Below are positions 1 through 9,233 of a stretch of DNA of 64,000 nt, one piece after another. The notes under the pieces were generated by a model that searched no databases, was not told the origin of the DNA, and saw only the letters and a program-made list of their open reading frames with translations. Each line of letters starts with the position of its first letter. Positions within the stretch are counted from its first letter, which is position 1. Position numbers and translations under genes: made by a program. Location of the stretch: positions 62,001 through 126,000 of the forward strand of contig CACXPX010000015.1 in assembly GCA_902769705.1 (NCBI GenBank). The letters run 5' to 3'. The stretch is from an uncultured Prevotellaceae bacterium (GTDB lineage Bacteria > Bacteroidota > Bacteroidia > Bacteroidales > Bacteroidaceae).

Positions 1-2393
1 ATAGTGCGTACTGTCCAACCCGTAGATCCGTTACAGCTGAGAACGACGTTGTAGAACTTGCCGTTATCAATTTTCAGGCCTGTAGCCTGAGCGTCTGCAC
101 TACCCACCTTCAGGTATAGCTCGCTCTGGTCGTCGTTGTCGGTTGCAGGTTTCAACTGCAGGGCAAACTGACCGCCTCCGTCGATAATGGTCGAGCCGTC
201 GGCAACAACAGCGCTCGGACGCACATACAACTGGAAAGTGAACGGCTTGCCTTGGAATATGGATTGTCCGGCTTTTGCCGTTGGTGCCCACAGAATACCA
301 CCCTGCGGATCCACCTTCATCGAGTAGAACTGGTTTGTATCGTCGCCGTCTTGGCTGCTCTTAGACAGCATCACACGAGCATTGGCAACCGCTGTGCCAG
401 TGCCATAGGTGATGCGACCACTGATAACGCCTCGACTTTGGCAGAAACCGTCGGCATCGGCCCTACTCGTGACAACATAGTCGCCATCGCATTTGCTCTG
501 CGACACAACGAGGTATTGGTAGTATTGGCCAGGCTGAGCCGTGTTGTCCTCGAAGAAATAGTTCGACTCCGTACCCGACACGACGTGCAACTGCTGATAA
601 TCATCGTCTTCTTCTGAGCCCAACAGACGGCGATAGACCACGAAACGCGAGGGATCGGACCCCACCTGATTCACCTCCCACTGCACCTTCACCACATTTG
701 TATAGGTACCTCGGTTAGCTTTGATACTCTGAATCTCTGTATTGCCCGATATGGAGGTCGGACCAAGCAGATTTGAATAGTAAGTGGTTTCTAATGCATC
801 GACACTGATGCGATACCAGTAGAATGTGCAGCTGCCCTCATAATCATCATCTTCAAAGCTCGTGACGTTGCCCGACGAGGACGCGGCCACATTTTCTGCA
901 TAGGGATTGCTGCCCATAGCATCGATGATGTTGGCTTCTATGGGGGTACCGTTCTGGTCGTAGAAACTTTCTTGGTCCAGACATCGCCATACTTTGAATT
1001 TCAACTGCTCGTTGTTGGTAGGCGTATCGTGCTTCCAACTTAGCTGCACGCTTTGCTCCTTGCGTGTGTCAGTAAACTGTGAGAAGCTGTATTTGCGTTG
1101 TAATTTGCCCACAATGGTCTGGGATAATTCTTCGTGTTCCACACCTGTTGGTGAACCAGTGGGAATGAAGACAACTTTGTATTCATATTCCAGATCGTAT
1201 TGAAGGGCATTATCCGTATCGATATAACTGGGATTCGAGCTGTAGCTGATATTTGAAGCTAAGAGATTCCATTCGCTTTCATTAACAGCCTTGCGATAGA
1301 CACGCCATGTTCCTTCTTTACTGCGATCGCCCGACTCATCAGGTTTCCATGAAAGCTTGATAGATTTTTTCCAGAGGTCAGGTACCGTATCAAGGTCAAT
1401 AGCACGCACAAAGCCTGGAATTGTGTCTGTGAACCACTTGTAAAGATAGACGGTACGAGAATAGCTGTCACTGCTGCCGGATTTAACGGTGCACGTATTT
1501 GCCACGACATACTCAATCTGTTTAGTCATAGGTTCATAGAAATTGGTACGCTCAATGGAGAATCTTTCATTGGAATACGATGCCACCCCCTTGGAAAACT
1601 CATGCTTGGAGGAGAGCGCACCTGGAGCAATGTAATTGCTGCCATCGGCCGTGGCGGTTGTACCCACAGTTGTCGGACCATACGACGCACTGATATCACC
1701 AGACATGCTGAAGGTGTTATAGTTAACCATTTTCCCATTTTCCGGTGCTGAGAAAGGGGTTACGACCTTATTGGTCTTCCAAGAAGCGGATGCCAACTGA
1801 GTGCCGGAATCATTGGTTTTCCACCAACCTTTGAATAAAATAGTGTGCTCTTTGTCCAACTCCAGATTCTGAATCCAGATGTAAACTTGCACATGATAGC
1901 GGCCGCCGTCTAGGGCTGGATCCCAAAATCTAACGGTGTATAGCTTGCCGTTTCTGGTCACTTCATGTGTGTCCTTCCACCAATTATTATCGGCTCGCTC
2001 ATCATCCAAAGCACCGTCGTTGCCAGTACCCCCGGTATCAGAAGAACTACCCGGCCACGCCAGTTCTGTATTAAAAGAGTCGATATAAACTCCATCAATG
2101 TACAAAGCTGGGCCTTTGGCGGAACCTTCTGTGGCCTTATGCACGAAGAAGCTGTCTTTGCCGTTTGTGTCATAGAAAAAAAGATCCAACACAATCCATG
2201 GTTGTGCCCAAGTGGGCTGGTGGGCGATATACGAATAGGAACCAAATGACATGGCGCCCTTCGCCGTCTGGCTACTGCCCAACAGCAGTACAAACATCAC
2301 GAGCAGCCCCAGCCATCGGCTGTGCCGCACAGTTTTTGTTCGCCCCCGCCCTGAGACAGCAGGTGGCGAGTAAGTTTGTTGTTTTCTTTCCAT
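1..2393 (-). CDS. Large secreted multidomain protein, 5' part only (runs off the left edge)
   Basis: An open frame starts at ATG 2393-2391 and continues without a stop to the window edge, about 797 codons. Residues about 26-47 form a signal peptide (hydrophobic run LGLLVMFVLLLGSS, then ending near TAKGA). The mature part looks beta-rich. It has an N-terminal region with many Trp, Asp and Tyr residues, then fibronectin type III-like stretches (for example around YTNVVKVQWEV and FVVYRRLL). A short carboxypeptidase-regulatory-like segment follows (GRITYGTGTAVANARVML), then the start of a LamG/concanavalin-like domain at the edge. This suggests an exported surface or adhesion protein. The C-terminus, where a type IX sorting domain could lie, is not in the window. 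A TAATTTTG promoter box lies 42-49 bases upstream of the start. I do not recognise a named family, and the domain names are impressions from sequence style. Confidence 0.75.
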   Translation of the reverse strand, partial: MERKQQTYSPPAVSGRGRTKTVRHSRWLGLLVMFVLLLGSSQTAKGAMSFGSYSYIAHQPTWAQPWIVLDLFFYDTNGKDSFFVHKATEGSAKGPALYIDGVYIDSFNTELAWPGSSSDTGGTGNDGALDDERADNNWWKDTHEVTRNGKLYTVRFWDPALDGGRYHVQVYIWIQNLELDKEHTILFKGWWKTNDSGTQLASASWKTNKVVTPFSAPENGKMVNYNTFSMSGDISASYGPTTVGTTATADGSNYIAPGALSSKHEFSKGVASYSNERFSIERTNFYEPMTKQIEYVVANTCTVKSGSSDSYSRTVYLYKWFTDTIPGFVRAIDLDTVPDLWKKSIKLSWKPDESGDRSKEGTWRVYRKAVNESEWNLLASNISYSSNPSYIDTDNALQYDLEYEYKVVFIPTGSPTGVEHEELSQTIVGKLQRKYSFSQFTDTRKEQSVQLSWKHDTPTNNEQLKFKVWRCLDQESFYDQNGTPIEANIIDAMGSNPYAENVAASSSGNVTSFEDDDYEGSCTFYWYRISVDALETTYYSNLLGPTSISGNTEIQSIKANRGTYTNVVKVQWEVNQVGSDPSRFVVYRRLLGSEEDDDYQQLHVVSGTESNYFFEDNTAQPGQYYQYLVVSQSKCDGDYVVTSRADADGFCQSRGVISGRITYGTGTAVANARVMLSKSSQDGDDTNQFYSMKVDPQGGILWAPTAKAGQSIFQGKPFTFQLYVRPSAVVADGSTIIDGGGQFALQLKPATDNDDQSELYLKVGSADAQATGLKIDNGKFYNVVLSCNGSTGWTVRT

Positions 2394-2434
2394 GATTTTA
2401 AGTATTTAGTTGTTCAATTTTCTTAGCAGTGGTA

Positions 2435-2442
2435 CAAAATTA
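2435..2442 (-). promoter_or_regulatory. Bacteroidetes -7 box for the leftward surface-protein gene
   Basis: The minus strand reads TAATTTTG, matching TAnnTTTG. Transcription would start near 2428, giving a leader of about 35 bases before the ATG at 2393. Confidence 0.6.
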
Positions 2443-2473
2443 ATAAAAACGAGAGAACTATAAAAAAAAGCAG

Positions 2474-2552
2474 GTGTGGAGATATGTCGGAAACGCCAAA
2501 ACTCCACACTTTTACGTCAAAACTCTACACTTTCTACGCGAAAACTCCACAC
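2474..2552 (-). promoter_or_regulatory. Three direct repeats and one inverted copy, candidate AraC-type operator
   Basis: The plus strand carries AAAACTCCACAC, AAAACTCTACAC and AAAACTCCACAC at about 2498, 2519 and 2541, spaced 21 and 22 bases apart. An inverted GTGTGGAG lies at 2474-2481. The block sits just upstream of the -7 box at 2442-2435. The AraC regulator encoded immediately upstream is the obvious candidate ligand. The repeat is seen; the role is inferred. Confidence 0.5.
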
Positions 2553-2624
2553 CTCGAATCTTGTCTGCATGTTGCAAGAAACCGACTTGCCGCTCACTGC
2601 AGGGGAGGGGAAAGACTAGAGGGG

Positions 2625-3761
2625 TTATGGATTTAACCGCTGTCGGTAGTCCGCCACGCTCTCATTGGTGAAGCGTAGGAACTGCTGATAGAAAAAGCTG
2701 CGGTCGTTGAAACCGCACAGCTTTCCGATTTGCGTGGTCGGTAGCTCGGGATGCTCGGCCATCAGCTGTTTGGCCTCGTCGATGCGGCGGCGCACGCGCC
2801 ACGTGCGGAACTCCTCGCCAACCACCTCGCGAAAATAGCGGTGTAGTTGGTCGACCGTCATGTCCACCTTTGCAGCGATGTCGGCCACGGCGAGTTCGTT
2901 GTCCAGATAACCCTTGTTGGCTATCCACAACTCCAGTTTGCTCTGTTTGGGGGTAGCCGTTTTTCTCGCCACCGGTTTCTTTGCCAAGGGTTGGGGTGAC
3001 GATGGAGCCTCCTCGCCAGCGGGAGAGGAGCCTTCAGCAGGGCTGTAGATGGCGGGCAGGATGATGGGTGCCGTCAGACCGTAGTTGATGAAACAGGCGG
3101 CAAGCAGGGTGCAGAAAACGGCAAGGGCAACGGTGAGGCACATGTCGATGACGCGATGATTGAACATCATCAGCAGCGAGAGCAGCCCCACGGCAAGAGC
3201 TGCCCAGAAGATAATATATACCCACCACATTGACCGCTCAATCTCGTCTTCCTCGTAGTATTGGCGGATGTGATTGAGGAAAACCCTGCGGCTGCGGCGG
3301 AACCAGTGGATATAGAACGCAAGTTGCAACAGATAGGCCACTATGCCGAGCTCATAGACATAGAGGAACGTGGCGCGGGGAAGAAGGAAGAATGCTCCTA
3401 CGAGCAGCGATGCGGCAACAAGGATGACACCCAGCTGGATGATGACGACACGAAACGTCACCTCTTCGGGCCGGATGAGCACGAGCAGCGCCATAGTGAA
3501 CAGCATGGACTGCAGATAGCCCACCGCCAAGGCGATGCACGGACCAAGGAAACTGACGCTGCCGCTGCTGTCGAAAGACAACTGCACCAAGTTGAGCGAG
3601 CCCAGAACGAGCACAGAAACCGTGAGCGCATACTTCGCCGCACGGAACTTAGATGCACGTCCGTCGCTGGGCGATTTCACAAGAGCAAGTAATAAACCCG
3701 TGATGAGCATGCAGCTCGCCGCCGCCACCATCACGTGTAAATATATGTTGTCGATAGTCAT
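2625..3761 (-). CDS. Membrane-anchored AraC-family transcriptional regulator
   Basis: 378 residues. The N-terminal half (about 1-235) holds about six to seven hydrophobic segments, starting with VMVAAASCMLITGLLLALV, so the protein should sit in the inner membrane. A Pro/Ser/Lys-rich linker (about 240-275) leads to a C-terminal AraC domain. In that domain, LAVADIAAKVDMTVDQLHRYFREVV is the first helix-turn-helix, and IGKLCGFNDRSFFYQQFLRFTNESVADYRQ is the second helix-turn-helix with the family signature. This arrangement is common in Bacteroidetes and acts as a one-component sensor with no kinase. The ligand is unknown. The next leftward gene is the secreted protein at 2393, separated by a repeat block that may be its binding site. 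Its own promoter box is at 3821-3814. Confidence 0.85.
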   Translation of the reverse strand: MTIDNIYLHVMVAAASCMLITGLLLALVKSPSDGRASKFRAAKYALTVSVLVLGSLNLVQLSFDSSGSVSFLGPCIALAVGYLQSMLFTMALLVLIRPEEVTFRVVIIQLGVILVAASLLVGAFFLLPRATFLYVYELGIVAYLLQLAFYIHWFRRSRRVFLNHIRQYYEEDEIERSMWWVYIIFWAALAVGLLSLLMMFNHRVIDMCLTVALAVFCTLLAACFINYGLTAPIILPAIYSPAEGSSPAGEEAPSSPQPLAKKPVARKTATPKQSKLELWIANKGYLDNELAVADIAAKVDMTVDQLHRYFREVVGEEFRTWRVRRRIDEAKQLMAEHPELPTTQIGKLCGFNDRSFFYQQFLRFTNESVADYRQRLNP

Positions 3762-3813
3762 TATCTTCGTTTCGTCAATGATAGAAAAATGATAGAAAGC
3801 TGTAAAGTAGGTG

Positions 3814-3821
3814 CAAAATTA
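3814..3821 (-). promoter_or_regulatory. -7 box for the AraC regulator gene
   Basis: TAATTTTG on the minus strand, 53-60 bases upstream of the ATG at 3761. It matches TAnnTTTG. Confidence 0.55.
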
Positions 3822-3989
3822 ACAAAAAAGCTGGTATTTGCGTACGCTCTATTTACTAAAAGACGTTAAAGATGTGGCGTTTTCTCTTAGCGCTGCAGCT
3901 GCTTTCCTATGCCTATGTTATATGTAATGAACGCGTGTTCTAAAGCCAAAGTTCGCATGCTTTTTGGCAAGAGTATACATATGATCTGC

Positions 3990-4138
3990 TCAGATGTGGC
4001 ATCTGATGTTGTCAGAGACGGCATATGGTGTCGTCATTTGTGGCATATGGTCAAGTAAAATAATTTATTTTACTCGATAAAATAATTTATTTTACACGGC
4101 AAAATAATTTATTTTACTTTGCAAAATAATTTATTTTA
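3990..4138. repeat. 22-bp-period dyad array A (7 units)
   Basis: This lies in the 598-base gap between two divergent genes. Units of 17 bases begin at 3990, 4012, 4034, 4056, 4078, 4100 and 4122, an exact 22-base period with 5-base linkers. Unit 1 is TCAGATG-TGG-CATCTGA, a perfect 7-bp dyad around 3 bases. Units 4-7 are TAAAATA-ATT-TATTTTA or the same with a leading C. Units 2-3 keep the phase but have imperfect arms. The rest of the gap holds the two promoters and nothing else I can name. Confidence 0.85.
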
Positions 4139-4281
4139 CTACACCACTTGTATCTTTTGAATAGACAAGATGCCGTTTCTTGATGGTTCACTTGCCGCAA
4201 CAAAGAAAGTCAAGATGATGTTTTTGTGGGTTTTAAGACGATAATTCGGGTGTTTTTGGATGGTGTTTCAGGTTTTTTCTG

Positions 4282-4289
4282 TATCTTTG
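4282..4289 (+). promoter_or_regulatory. -7 box for the DJ-1/ispD/recG operon
   Basis: TATCTTTG, matching TAnnTTTG, 71-78 bases upstream of the ATG at 4360. A TTTG at 4255-4258 could be the -33 element. Confidence 0.6.
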
Positions 4290-4359
4290 TAAGCGAAACC
4301 AAGAAATGAAACGAATTATATAGTGTGATATTGATTCCATTAAAAACGTTATAACGATT

Positions 4360-4926
4360 ATGGCAAAAGTATATGTTTTTCTGGCTGACGGCTTCGAGGA
4401 AATCGAGGCGTTGGCACCCATCGACATCATGCGCAGAGGCGGCTTGGACGTGACAACCGTGAGCATCATGGACACCGAGGCCGTGCAGAGCGCGCATGGA
4501 GTGATTGTGCTGGCCGACCTAACGTTCGCTGAGGCGGGCGATTTTGCTGACGCTGACTTGCTGATGCTGCCGGGTGGTATGCCTGGAGCGGCCAACCTCG
4601 ACGCCCACGAGGGTGTGCGCCAGGCTCTATTGCGTCAGGCTGGGGAAGGTAAGCTGGTGGCTGCCATCTGCGCTGCACCCTTCGTGCTGGGCAAGTTGGG
4701 GCTGCTGCGTGGCAAGCGGGCGACGTGCTATCCGGGCTTCGAACAGTATCTGGACGGTGCCGACTACACCGCCGACCTGCTGACTGAGGACGGCAACATC
4801 ATTACGGGCGAGGGTCCGGGCGCTGCGTTCGACTTTGGCTATGCGCTGCTTGGCCGACTGGCAACGGCTGACGTAGTGGAGGCATTGAAGGAGGGCATGC
4901 GCTACAACCATCTGATGCAAGGATAG
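4360..4926 (+). CDS. DJ-1/PfpI family protein
   Basis: 188 residues, the usual length for the DJ-1/YajL branch. The start [17 protein letters not shown] carries the conserved Glu (E16), and [10 protein letters not shown] carries the nucleophilic elbow Cys (C104). These correspond to the E18/C106 pair of human DJ-1. Family members are cytosolic and have been reported as deglycase, chaperone or redox-sensing proteins; the exact reaction is disputed, so no specific activity is assigned. The gene is first in a tight rightward cluster: ispD starts 2 bases after its stop and recG overlaps ispD. Shared transcription from the box at 4282 is therefore likely. Confidence 0.9.
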   Translation: MAKVYVFLADGFEEIEALAPIDIMRRGGLDVTTVSIMDTEAVQSAHGVIVLADLTFAEAGDFADADLLMLPGGMPGAANLDAHEGVRQALLRQAGEGKLVAAICAAPFVLGKLGLLRGKRATCYPGFEQYLDGADYTADLLTEDGNIITGEGPGAAFDFGYALLGRLATADVVEALKEGMRYNHLMQG

Positions 4927-4928
4927 GA

Positions 4929-5627
4929 ATGGATTACGTCATCATCGTGGCTGGCGGAAAAGGTCAGCGCATGGGGGCGGAGATGCCCAAACAGTTCCTG
5001 CCCGTGGGCGGACGTCCCATCCTGATGCACACGCTGGAAAGGTTCAGACAGTATAGCGAGGCGCTGGAGATTATCCTTGTGCTGCCCCACGAGCAGCAGG
5101 AGCATTGGCGCGAGTTGTGCCGTGAGCATGGTTTCGCGGTGGAACATCATGTGGTGGATGGCGGAGCTACACGTTTCCAGTCGTCGTATAACGGCCTTTG
5201 TGCCATTCCCGACGACGAGGAAGGTGTGGTGGGCATTCACGATGGCGTGCGACCATTCGTGTCGGTGGAGGTCATCGGCCGTTGCTTCGAGACCGCCCGC
5301 AAGGAAAAGGCCTGTATTCCGGTGGGACCTGTGACCGACACCCTGAGATATATCGACCCGAATGGAGGCGGCAAGAACGTGCAACGGAGCGACTATCGCG
5401 TGGTGCAGACGCCGCAGACATTCGACATCGCCTTGTTGAAGAAGGCTTTCGCAAAGGCTTGCGCCCCATCACCTGACACTCAACAACCAACACCCGAGTT
5501 TACCGACGACGCCTCGGTGGTGGAGGCTCTGGGCTGTGAGGTGCAGATGGTGGAGGGCAACCGCGAGAACATCAAGATCACTACACCCTTCGACCTGTTG
5601 GTGGCCGAAGCCTTATTGAAACAATGA
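4929..5627 (+). CDS. ispD: 2-C-methyl-D-erythritol 4-phosphate cytidylyltransferase
   Basis: 232 residues. The enzyme transfers CMP from CTP to MEP in the non-mevalonate isoprenoid pathway in the cytosol. The N-terminal nucleotide-binding signature AGGKGQRMG (R14) is followed by MPKQF with K21; these match the catalytic Arg and Lys of E. coli IspD. HDGVRPFV in mid-protein and [14 protein letters not shown] near the end are also family hallmarks. The gene begins 2 bases after the DJ-1 gene and its last four bases overlap the recG start. The next pathway gene present, ispF, lies 10 kb away on the other strand (15683-16168), so the two are not co-transcribed. A short insertion rich in Pro, Thr and Gln (about residues 179-190) lies before the C-terminal part. 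Confidence 0.97.
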   Translation: MDYVIIVAGGKGQRMGAEMPKQFLPVGGRPILMHTLERFRQYSEALEIILVLPHEQQEHWRELCREHGFAVEHHVVDGGATRFQSSYNGLCAIPDDEEGVVGIHDGVRPFVSVEVIGRCFETARKEKACIPVGPVTDTLRYIDPNGGGKNVQRSDYRVVQTPQTFDIALLKKAFAKACAPSPDTQQPTPEFTDDASVVEALGCEVQMVEGNRENIKITTPFDLLVAEALLKQ

Positions 5628-7720
5628 GCATTCTGGACCAAGACATCATGTATCTGCCCGGCATGGGTCCCCGTAGGAAGGATATCTTCAACAAGGAACT
5701 GGATATCCACACGTGGGGAGACTTGCTGGAATACTATCCTTATAAATATGTAGACCGTAGCCGTATCTATACCATCGACGAGCTGCGGGGCGACATGCCT
5801 TTTGTGCAAATCAAAGGGCGCATACTGAGTTATGAGGAGTTTGCTATGGGCGCGCGGAAGAAGCGCATCGTGGCGCATTTCAGCGACGGGCACGGCGTGG
5901 TGGACTTGGTGTGGTTCAACGGGAAGAAATACATCTATGACAGTTATAAGGTGGGCACGGAATATATTGTCTTCGGACGGCCCACCATCTATGGCGGACG
6001 GTTCCAGTTCACGCATCCCGACATCGACAAGGCCGATGAACTGGTGCTCTCGGAAATGGGCATGCAGCCTTACTACATGACTACCGAGAAGATGAAGAAC
6101 AGCGGTCTGCAGAGTCGGGGCGTGGAAAGGGTGATGAAGACGTTGCTCGATAAGATTCCGTCGCCCATGCCCGAGACGCTCCCTCCCTTTATCACGGGTC
6201 CGTTGCACCTCTGCTCTCGCGACGAGGCCATGCGACATGTGCATTATCCGCACAATCCTGACGAGATGCAACGGGCGCGTCTGCGGTTGAAGTTCGAGGA
6301 ACTTTTTTACGTACAGCTCAACATTCTGCGCTATGCTTCGGACCATCGCCGTAAATACAAGGGATATGTTTTCCCTCATGTAGGAGAACAATTCAATACT
6401 TTTTATAAACAACATCTGCCCTTCCAACTGACTGGCGCGCAGAAGCGTGTGATGCACGAGATTCGCGCCGACATGAAAAGCGGACGGCAGATGAATCGTC
6501 TGTTGCAGGGCGACGTAGGGTCTGGAAAGACGCTCGTGGCCTTGATGTCGATGCTCATCGCCATCGACAACGGTTTTCAGGCCGCCATCATGGCGCCGAC
6601 GGAGATATTGGCTGAGCAGCATCTGCAGACCATACGCGACTTTCTGGGCGATATGCCCGTGCGCACGGAACTGCTGACGGGTGTGGTGAAGGGCAAACGA
6701 CGTGAAGAGGTGCTGAAAGGGCTCTTGAGCGGAGAGGTGAACATTGTGGTGGGAACGCACGCGTTGATTGAAGACGCCGTGAAGTTCAGTCAGTTGGGGC
6801 TCGCCGTTATCGACGAGCAACACCGCTTTGGCGTGGCGCAAAGGGCGAAGTTGTGGAGCAAGAACGACAATCCGCCGCACGTGCTCGTGATGACGGCAAC
6901 GCCCATTCCGCGAACATTGGCCATGACTATCTATGGCGACCTTGATGTGAGTGTCATCGATGAGTTGCCTCCCGGGCGTAAACCCATTCAGACTATTCAT
7001 AAATTCGACACGCAGATGACGAGCCTCTATCAGGGAATACGACAGCAGATTCGTTTGGGTCGGCAGGTTTATATCGTGTATCCGCTCATCAAGGAGAGTG
7101 AGAAGATTGACCTGAAAAACCTGGAGGAGGGTTTCGAGGCGCTGCGCGAAGTGTTCCCGGAATTCCGCATGAGCAAGGTGCATGGCAAGATGAAGGCCAA
7201 GGAGAAGGAGGAGGAGATGCAACGCTTCGTGAGTGGCGAGACGCAGATTTTGGTGGCCACAACTGTGATTGAGGTTGGGGTGAATGTGCCGAATGCGTCG
7301 GTGATGGTCATCCTCGATGCACAACGTTTCGGCCTGTCGCAGCTTCATCAGTTGCGTGGTAGGGTGGGGCGTGGTGCCGACCAGTCGTACTGCATCCTTG
7401 TGACCAACTACAAACTGAGCGAGGAGACTCGCAAGCGTATTGACATCATGTGTCAAACGAATGATGGATTCGAAATAGCTGAGGCCGACTTGAAGTTGCG
7501 CGGACCGGGTGACCTCGAAGGCACGCAGCAGAGCGGCATCGCCTTTGATTTGAAGATAGCCGATATTGCCCGTGACGGCCAGATTGTACAGTTGGCCCGC
7601 GATGAGGCGCAGAAGATAGTGGATGCCGATCCCACTTGTGACAGTCCAGAGTATAGCATGCTTTGGAATCGGTTGCGCGAACTGAGAAAGACAAATATTG
7701 ACTGGGCGGCAATTAGCTGA
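5624..7720 (+). CDS. recG: ATP-dependent DNA helicase RecG
   Basis: 698 residues, normal for RecG. The helicase remodels stalled replication forks and drives branch migration of Holliday junctions. The N-terminal wedge (OB-fold) domain occupies about residues 1-200. Walker A is GDVGSGKT at 296-303, motif II is DEQH at 397-400, and [13 protein letters not shown] is motif III. The C-terminal helicase half contains [10 protein letters not shown], the motif VI and TRG region. The ATG overlaps the ispD stop (ATGA). A long open frame exists on the opposite strand here but shows no family features. Confidence 0.97.
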   Translation: MSILDQDIMYLPGMGPRRKDIFNKELDIHTWGDLLEYYPYKYVDRSRIYTIDELRGDMPFVQIKGRILSYEEFAMGARKKRIVAHFSDGHGVVDLVWFNGKKYIYDSYKVGTEYIVFGRPTIYGGRFQFTHPDIDKADELVLSEMGMQPYYMTTEKMKNSGLQSRGVERVMKTLLDKIPSPMPETLPPFITGPLHLCSRDEAMRHVHYPHNPDEMQRARLRLKFEELFYVQLNILRYASDHRRKYKGYVFPHVGEQFNTFYKQHLPFQLTGAQKRVMHEIRADMKSGRQMNRLLQGDVGSGKTLVALMSMLIAIDNGFQAAIMAPTEILAEQHLQTIRDFLGDMPVRTELLTGVVKGKRREEVLKGLLSGEVNIVVGTHALIEDAVKFSQLGLAVIDEQHRFGVAQRAKLWSKNDNPPHVLVMTATPIPRTLAMTIYGDLDVSVIDELPPGRKPIQTIHKFDTQMTSLYQGIRQQIRLGRQVYIVYPLIKESEKIDLKNLEEGFEALREVFPEFRMSKVHGKMKAKEKEEEMQRFVSGETQILVATTVIEVGVNVPNASVMVILDAQRFGLSQLHQLRGRVGRGADQSYCILVTNYKLSEETRKRIDIMCQTNDGFEIAEADLKLRGPGDLEGTQQSGIAFDLKIADIARDGQIVQLARDEAQKIVDADPTCDSPEYSMLWNRLRELRKTNIDWAAIS

Positions 7721-7730
7721 GGATTTCATA

Positions 7731-7784
7731 TAGTTTCTCTAGTTCTCCTAGATTCTCTAGATATTCTAGTTTTTCTAGCTCTTC
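7731..7784. repeat. Six tandem 9-bp units after recG
   Basis: TAGTTTCTC, TAGTTCTCC, TAGATTCTC, TAGATATTC, TAGTTTTTC and TAGCTCTTC follow each other without gaps. They start 11 bases after the recG stop. There is no evident hairpin or coding function. Confidence 0.75.
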
Positions 7785-7876
7785 CTCTTCCTCCTATAAC
7801 TCCTAATTTATCCCATAAATTGTTAAATCGACAACAAAAACTGTTAATCAGAGATTGCAATTCGAACTTTTTTTTA

Positions 7877-7884
7877 TATCTTTG
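7877..7884 (+). promoter_or_regulatory. -7 box for the M23 peptidase gene
   Basis: TATCTTTG. Transcription would start near 7891. The downstream leader of about 100 bases supports use of the ATG at 7988. Confidence 0.6.
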
Positions 7885-7987
7885 CATCGGATTTTTGATT
7901 TTTCGTTGGATTTTATCTGTTCAACGACCTTTTGAAGAATAAGCCTTTATTCGTATTTTGAAAGGGAAACCTGTAAATAAAAAAAGA

Positions 7988-8965
7988 ATGAAACTGAAAA
8001 GAATTGTAAAGACATTAGCGTTAGGAACATTTTTCACACTTGCAGCACAAACAGCCGCAGCACAGGACATGCTGGCCCGTCAGGCTCCCGTTGATCGCAA
8101 GATGAAAGCTGTCGACACGCTCCAGTTCCAACAATTACTTGATAGAGAATATTCCGGACTTCCTGCAGAGGAACTTTATGCCGATTGGGAGAATACATAT
8201 GCTCACAGGGCTACACAACTGCCCGACAAATTCCGCGTTGACTTGCGCGACTTCTGTATGCCTACTCCCAGCCGCGTTGTTACCAGTAACTTTGGTTCTC
8301 GTTGGGGGCGCCAGCACAAGGGACTTGACATCAAGGTTTATATCGGAGACACCATCCGCGCTGCTTTTAGTGGAAAAGTTCGCATAGTGAAATATGAAGC
8401 CAAAGGTTATGGCAAATATATCGTCATTCGCCATCATAACGGACTTGAGACCATCTATGGTCACCTTTCGAAGCAACTCGTGCGTGAGAATCAGGAAGTG
8501 CGCGCTGGCGATGTCATCGGTCTTGGTGGTAATACCGGTCGTAGCACAGGTTCACACCTGCACTTCGAGACCCGCCTCTGCGGCGTAGCCTTGAACCCGG
8601 CTCTGATGTTCGACTTCCGTGCACAGGACGTTACAGGCGACTATTATGTCTACAACAAGCGCAACTACGCCAATGAGTCTGAGAAGGCTACCCGCCTGCG
8701 TGGAAAGATTGGAAATGGAAGCTATACCCCGGAGCAAGTGAAAGGCACTCAGGCTGTAGCAAGCCCGAGCAAAGCACAGAAGCCTGCTAAGGAAACGGCT
8801 GCTAACAACCAGCGTAATGCCAAGTCTTATCACAAGGTTGCAAAGGGTGAGACAGCCTATTCGATTGCAAAGAAGCATGGTCTTACAGTTGACCAACTGC
8901 GTAAGCTCAACAACCTTGATAAGAACATGCGCATACATCCGGGACAAATCCTCCGTTGCTCGTAA
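7988..8965 (+). CDS. Secreted M23 (LytM-type) peptidase with C-terminal LysM domain
   Basis: 325 residues from the ATG at 7988. An in-frame TTG at 7958 would add ten residues before the signal peptide and is less likely. MKLKRIVKTLALGTFFTLAAQTAAAQ is a cleavable signal peptide. The M23 domain spans about 90-215. Its zinc ligands are H110 and D114 in HKGLD and H192 in SHLHFE, and H159 lies in YGHL, so the site looks intact. About 60 linker residues rich in Ala and Lys lead to one LysM motif (about 280-325), which binds peptidoglycan. The predicted role is cleavage or remodelling of cross-links in the periplasm during growth or division. The gene is monocistronic, with its own promoter and a strong terminator. 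Confidence 0.93.
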   Translation: MKLKRIVKTLALGTFFTLAAQTAAAQDMLARQAPVDRKMKAVDTLQFQQLLDREYSGLPAEELYADWENTYAHRATQLPDKFRVDLRDFCMPTPSRVVTSNFGSRWGRQHKGLDIKVYIGDTIRAAFSGKVRIVKYEAKGYGKYIVIRHHNGLETIYGHLSKQLVRENQEVRAGDVIGLGGNTGRSTGSHLHFETRLCGVALNPALMFDFRAQDVTGDYYVYNKRNYANESEKATRLRGKIGNGSYTPEQVKGTQAVASPSKAQKPAKETAANNQRNAKSYHKVAKGETAYSIAKKHGLTVDQLRKLNNLDKNMRIHPGQILRCS

Positions 8966-8989
8966 CGGAAAGATATTTTCATACGAAAA

Positions 8990-9028
8990 AAATGGGGACT
9001 TCCTAAAAGGAGGCCCCCATTTATTTTT
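8990..9028 (+). terminator. Rho-independent terminator after the M23 gene
   Basis: AAATGGGG (8990-8997) pairs with CCCCATTT (9015-9022), with further pairing inside, and is followed by ATTTTTGG. Confidence 0.85.
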
Positions 9029-9217
9029 GGCAATAATATTGCAGTTGACCCAAACGCCCCAACGGGGCAGCAGCAACCAGCCCAAGGCAGCGCCTTGGGT
9101 AAGGGGCATGTGAGAAAGACGCGCATCCCTCTCACCCAGGGCGATGCCCTGGGCTATGAGCGGGTTGGCCTTTCAGGCCGCTCTTTATCCGAAAGGGTCA
9201 ACTGCGATATTATTGCC
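9029..9217. repeat. 189-bp palindromic intergenic element with 23-bp terminal inverted repeats
   Basis: The ends 9029-9051 and 9195-9217 are inverted copies with one mismatch in 23. Inside are shorter palindromes: CCCAAGGCAGCGCCTTGGG at about 9080 and CCCAGGGCGATGCCCTGGG at about 9137. No transposase frame is present. It lies between two convergent genes. The look is that of REP- or MITE-like elements common in Bacteroidetes genomes; that class assignment is from memory. Confidence 0.8.
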
Positions 9218-9233
9218 TTATTTTTTGTTCATG

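Noticed and set aside
2474-2552. Counting the AAAACTCCACAC and TTTTGTCCACCT repeats as further 22-bp dyad arrays
   Set aside because: These are direct repeats with 21- or 22-base spacing and no 7-3-7 dyad in each unit. They fit AraC-type sites near promoters instead.
3990-4138. CRISPR array reading of the 22-base repeats
   Set aside because: Repeats and spacers have the wrong size (17 and 5 bases), linkers are partly shared between loci, and no cas gene is present.
5480-7729. Very long open frame on the strand opposite recG
   Set aside because: RecG motifs are complete on the plus strand. The opposite frame has no family features and is a by-product of codon bias.
7958-7987. TTG start of the M23 peptidase
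   Set aside because: It would put ten hydrophilic residues before an ideal signal peptide that starts at ATG 7988.
9029-9217. Insertion sequence with transposase
   Set aside because: There are inverted ends but no open frame of transposase size or motif, so it is listed as a repeat only.
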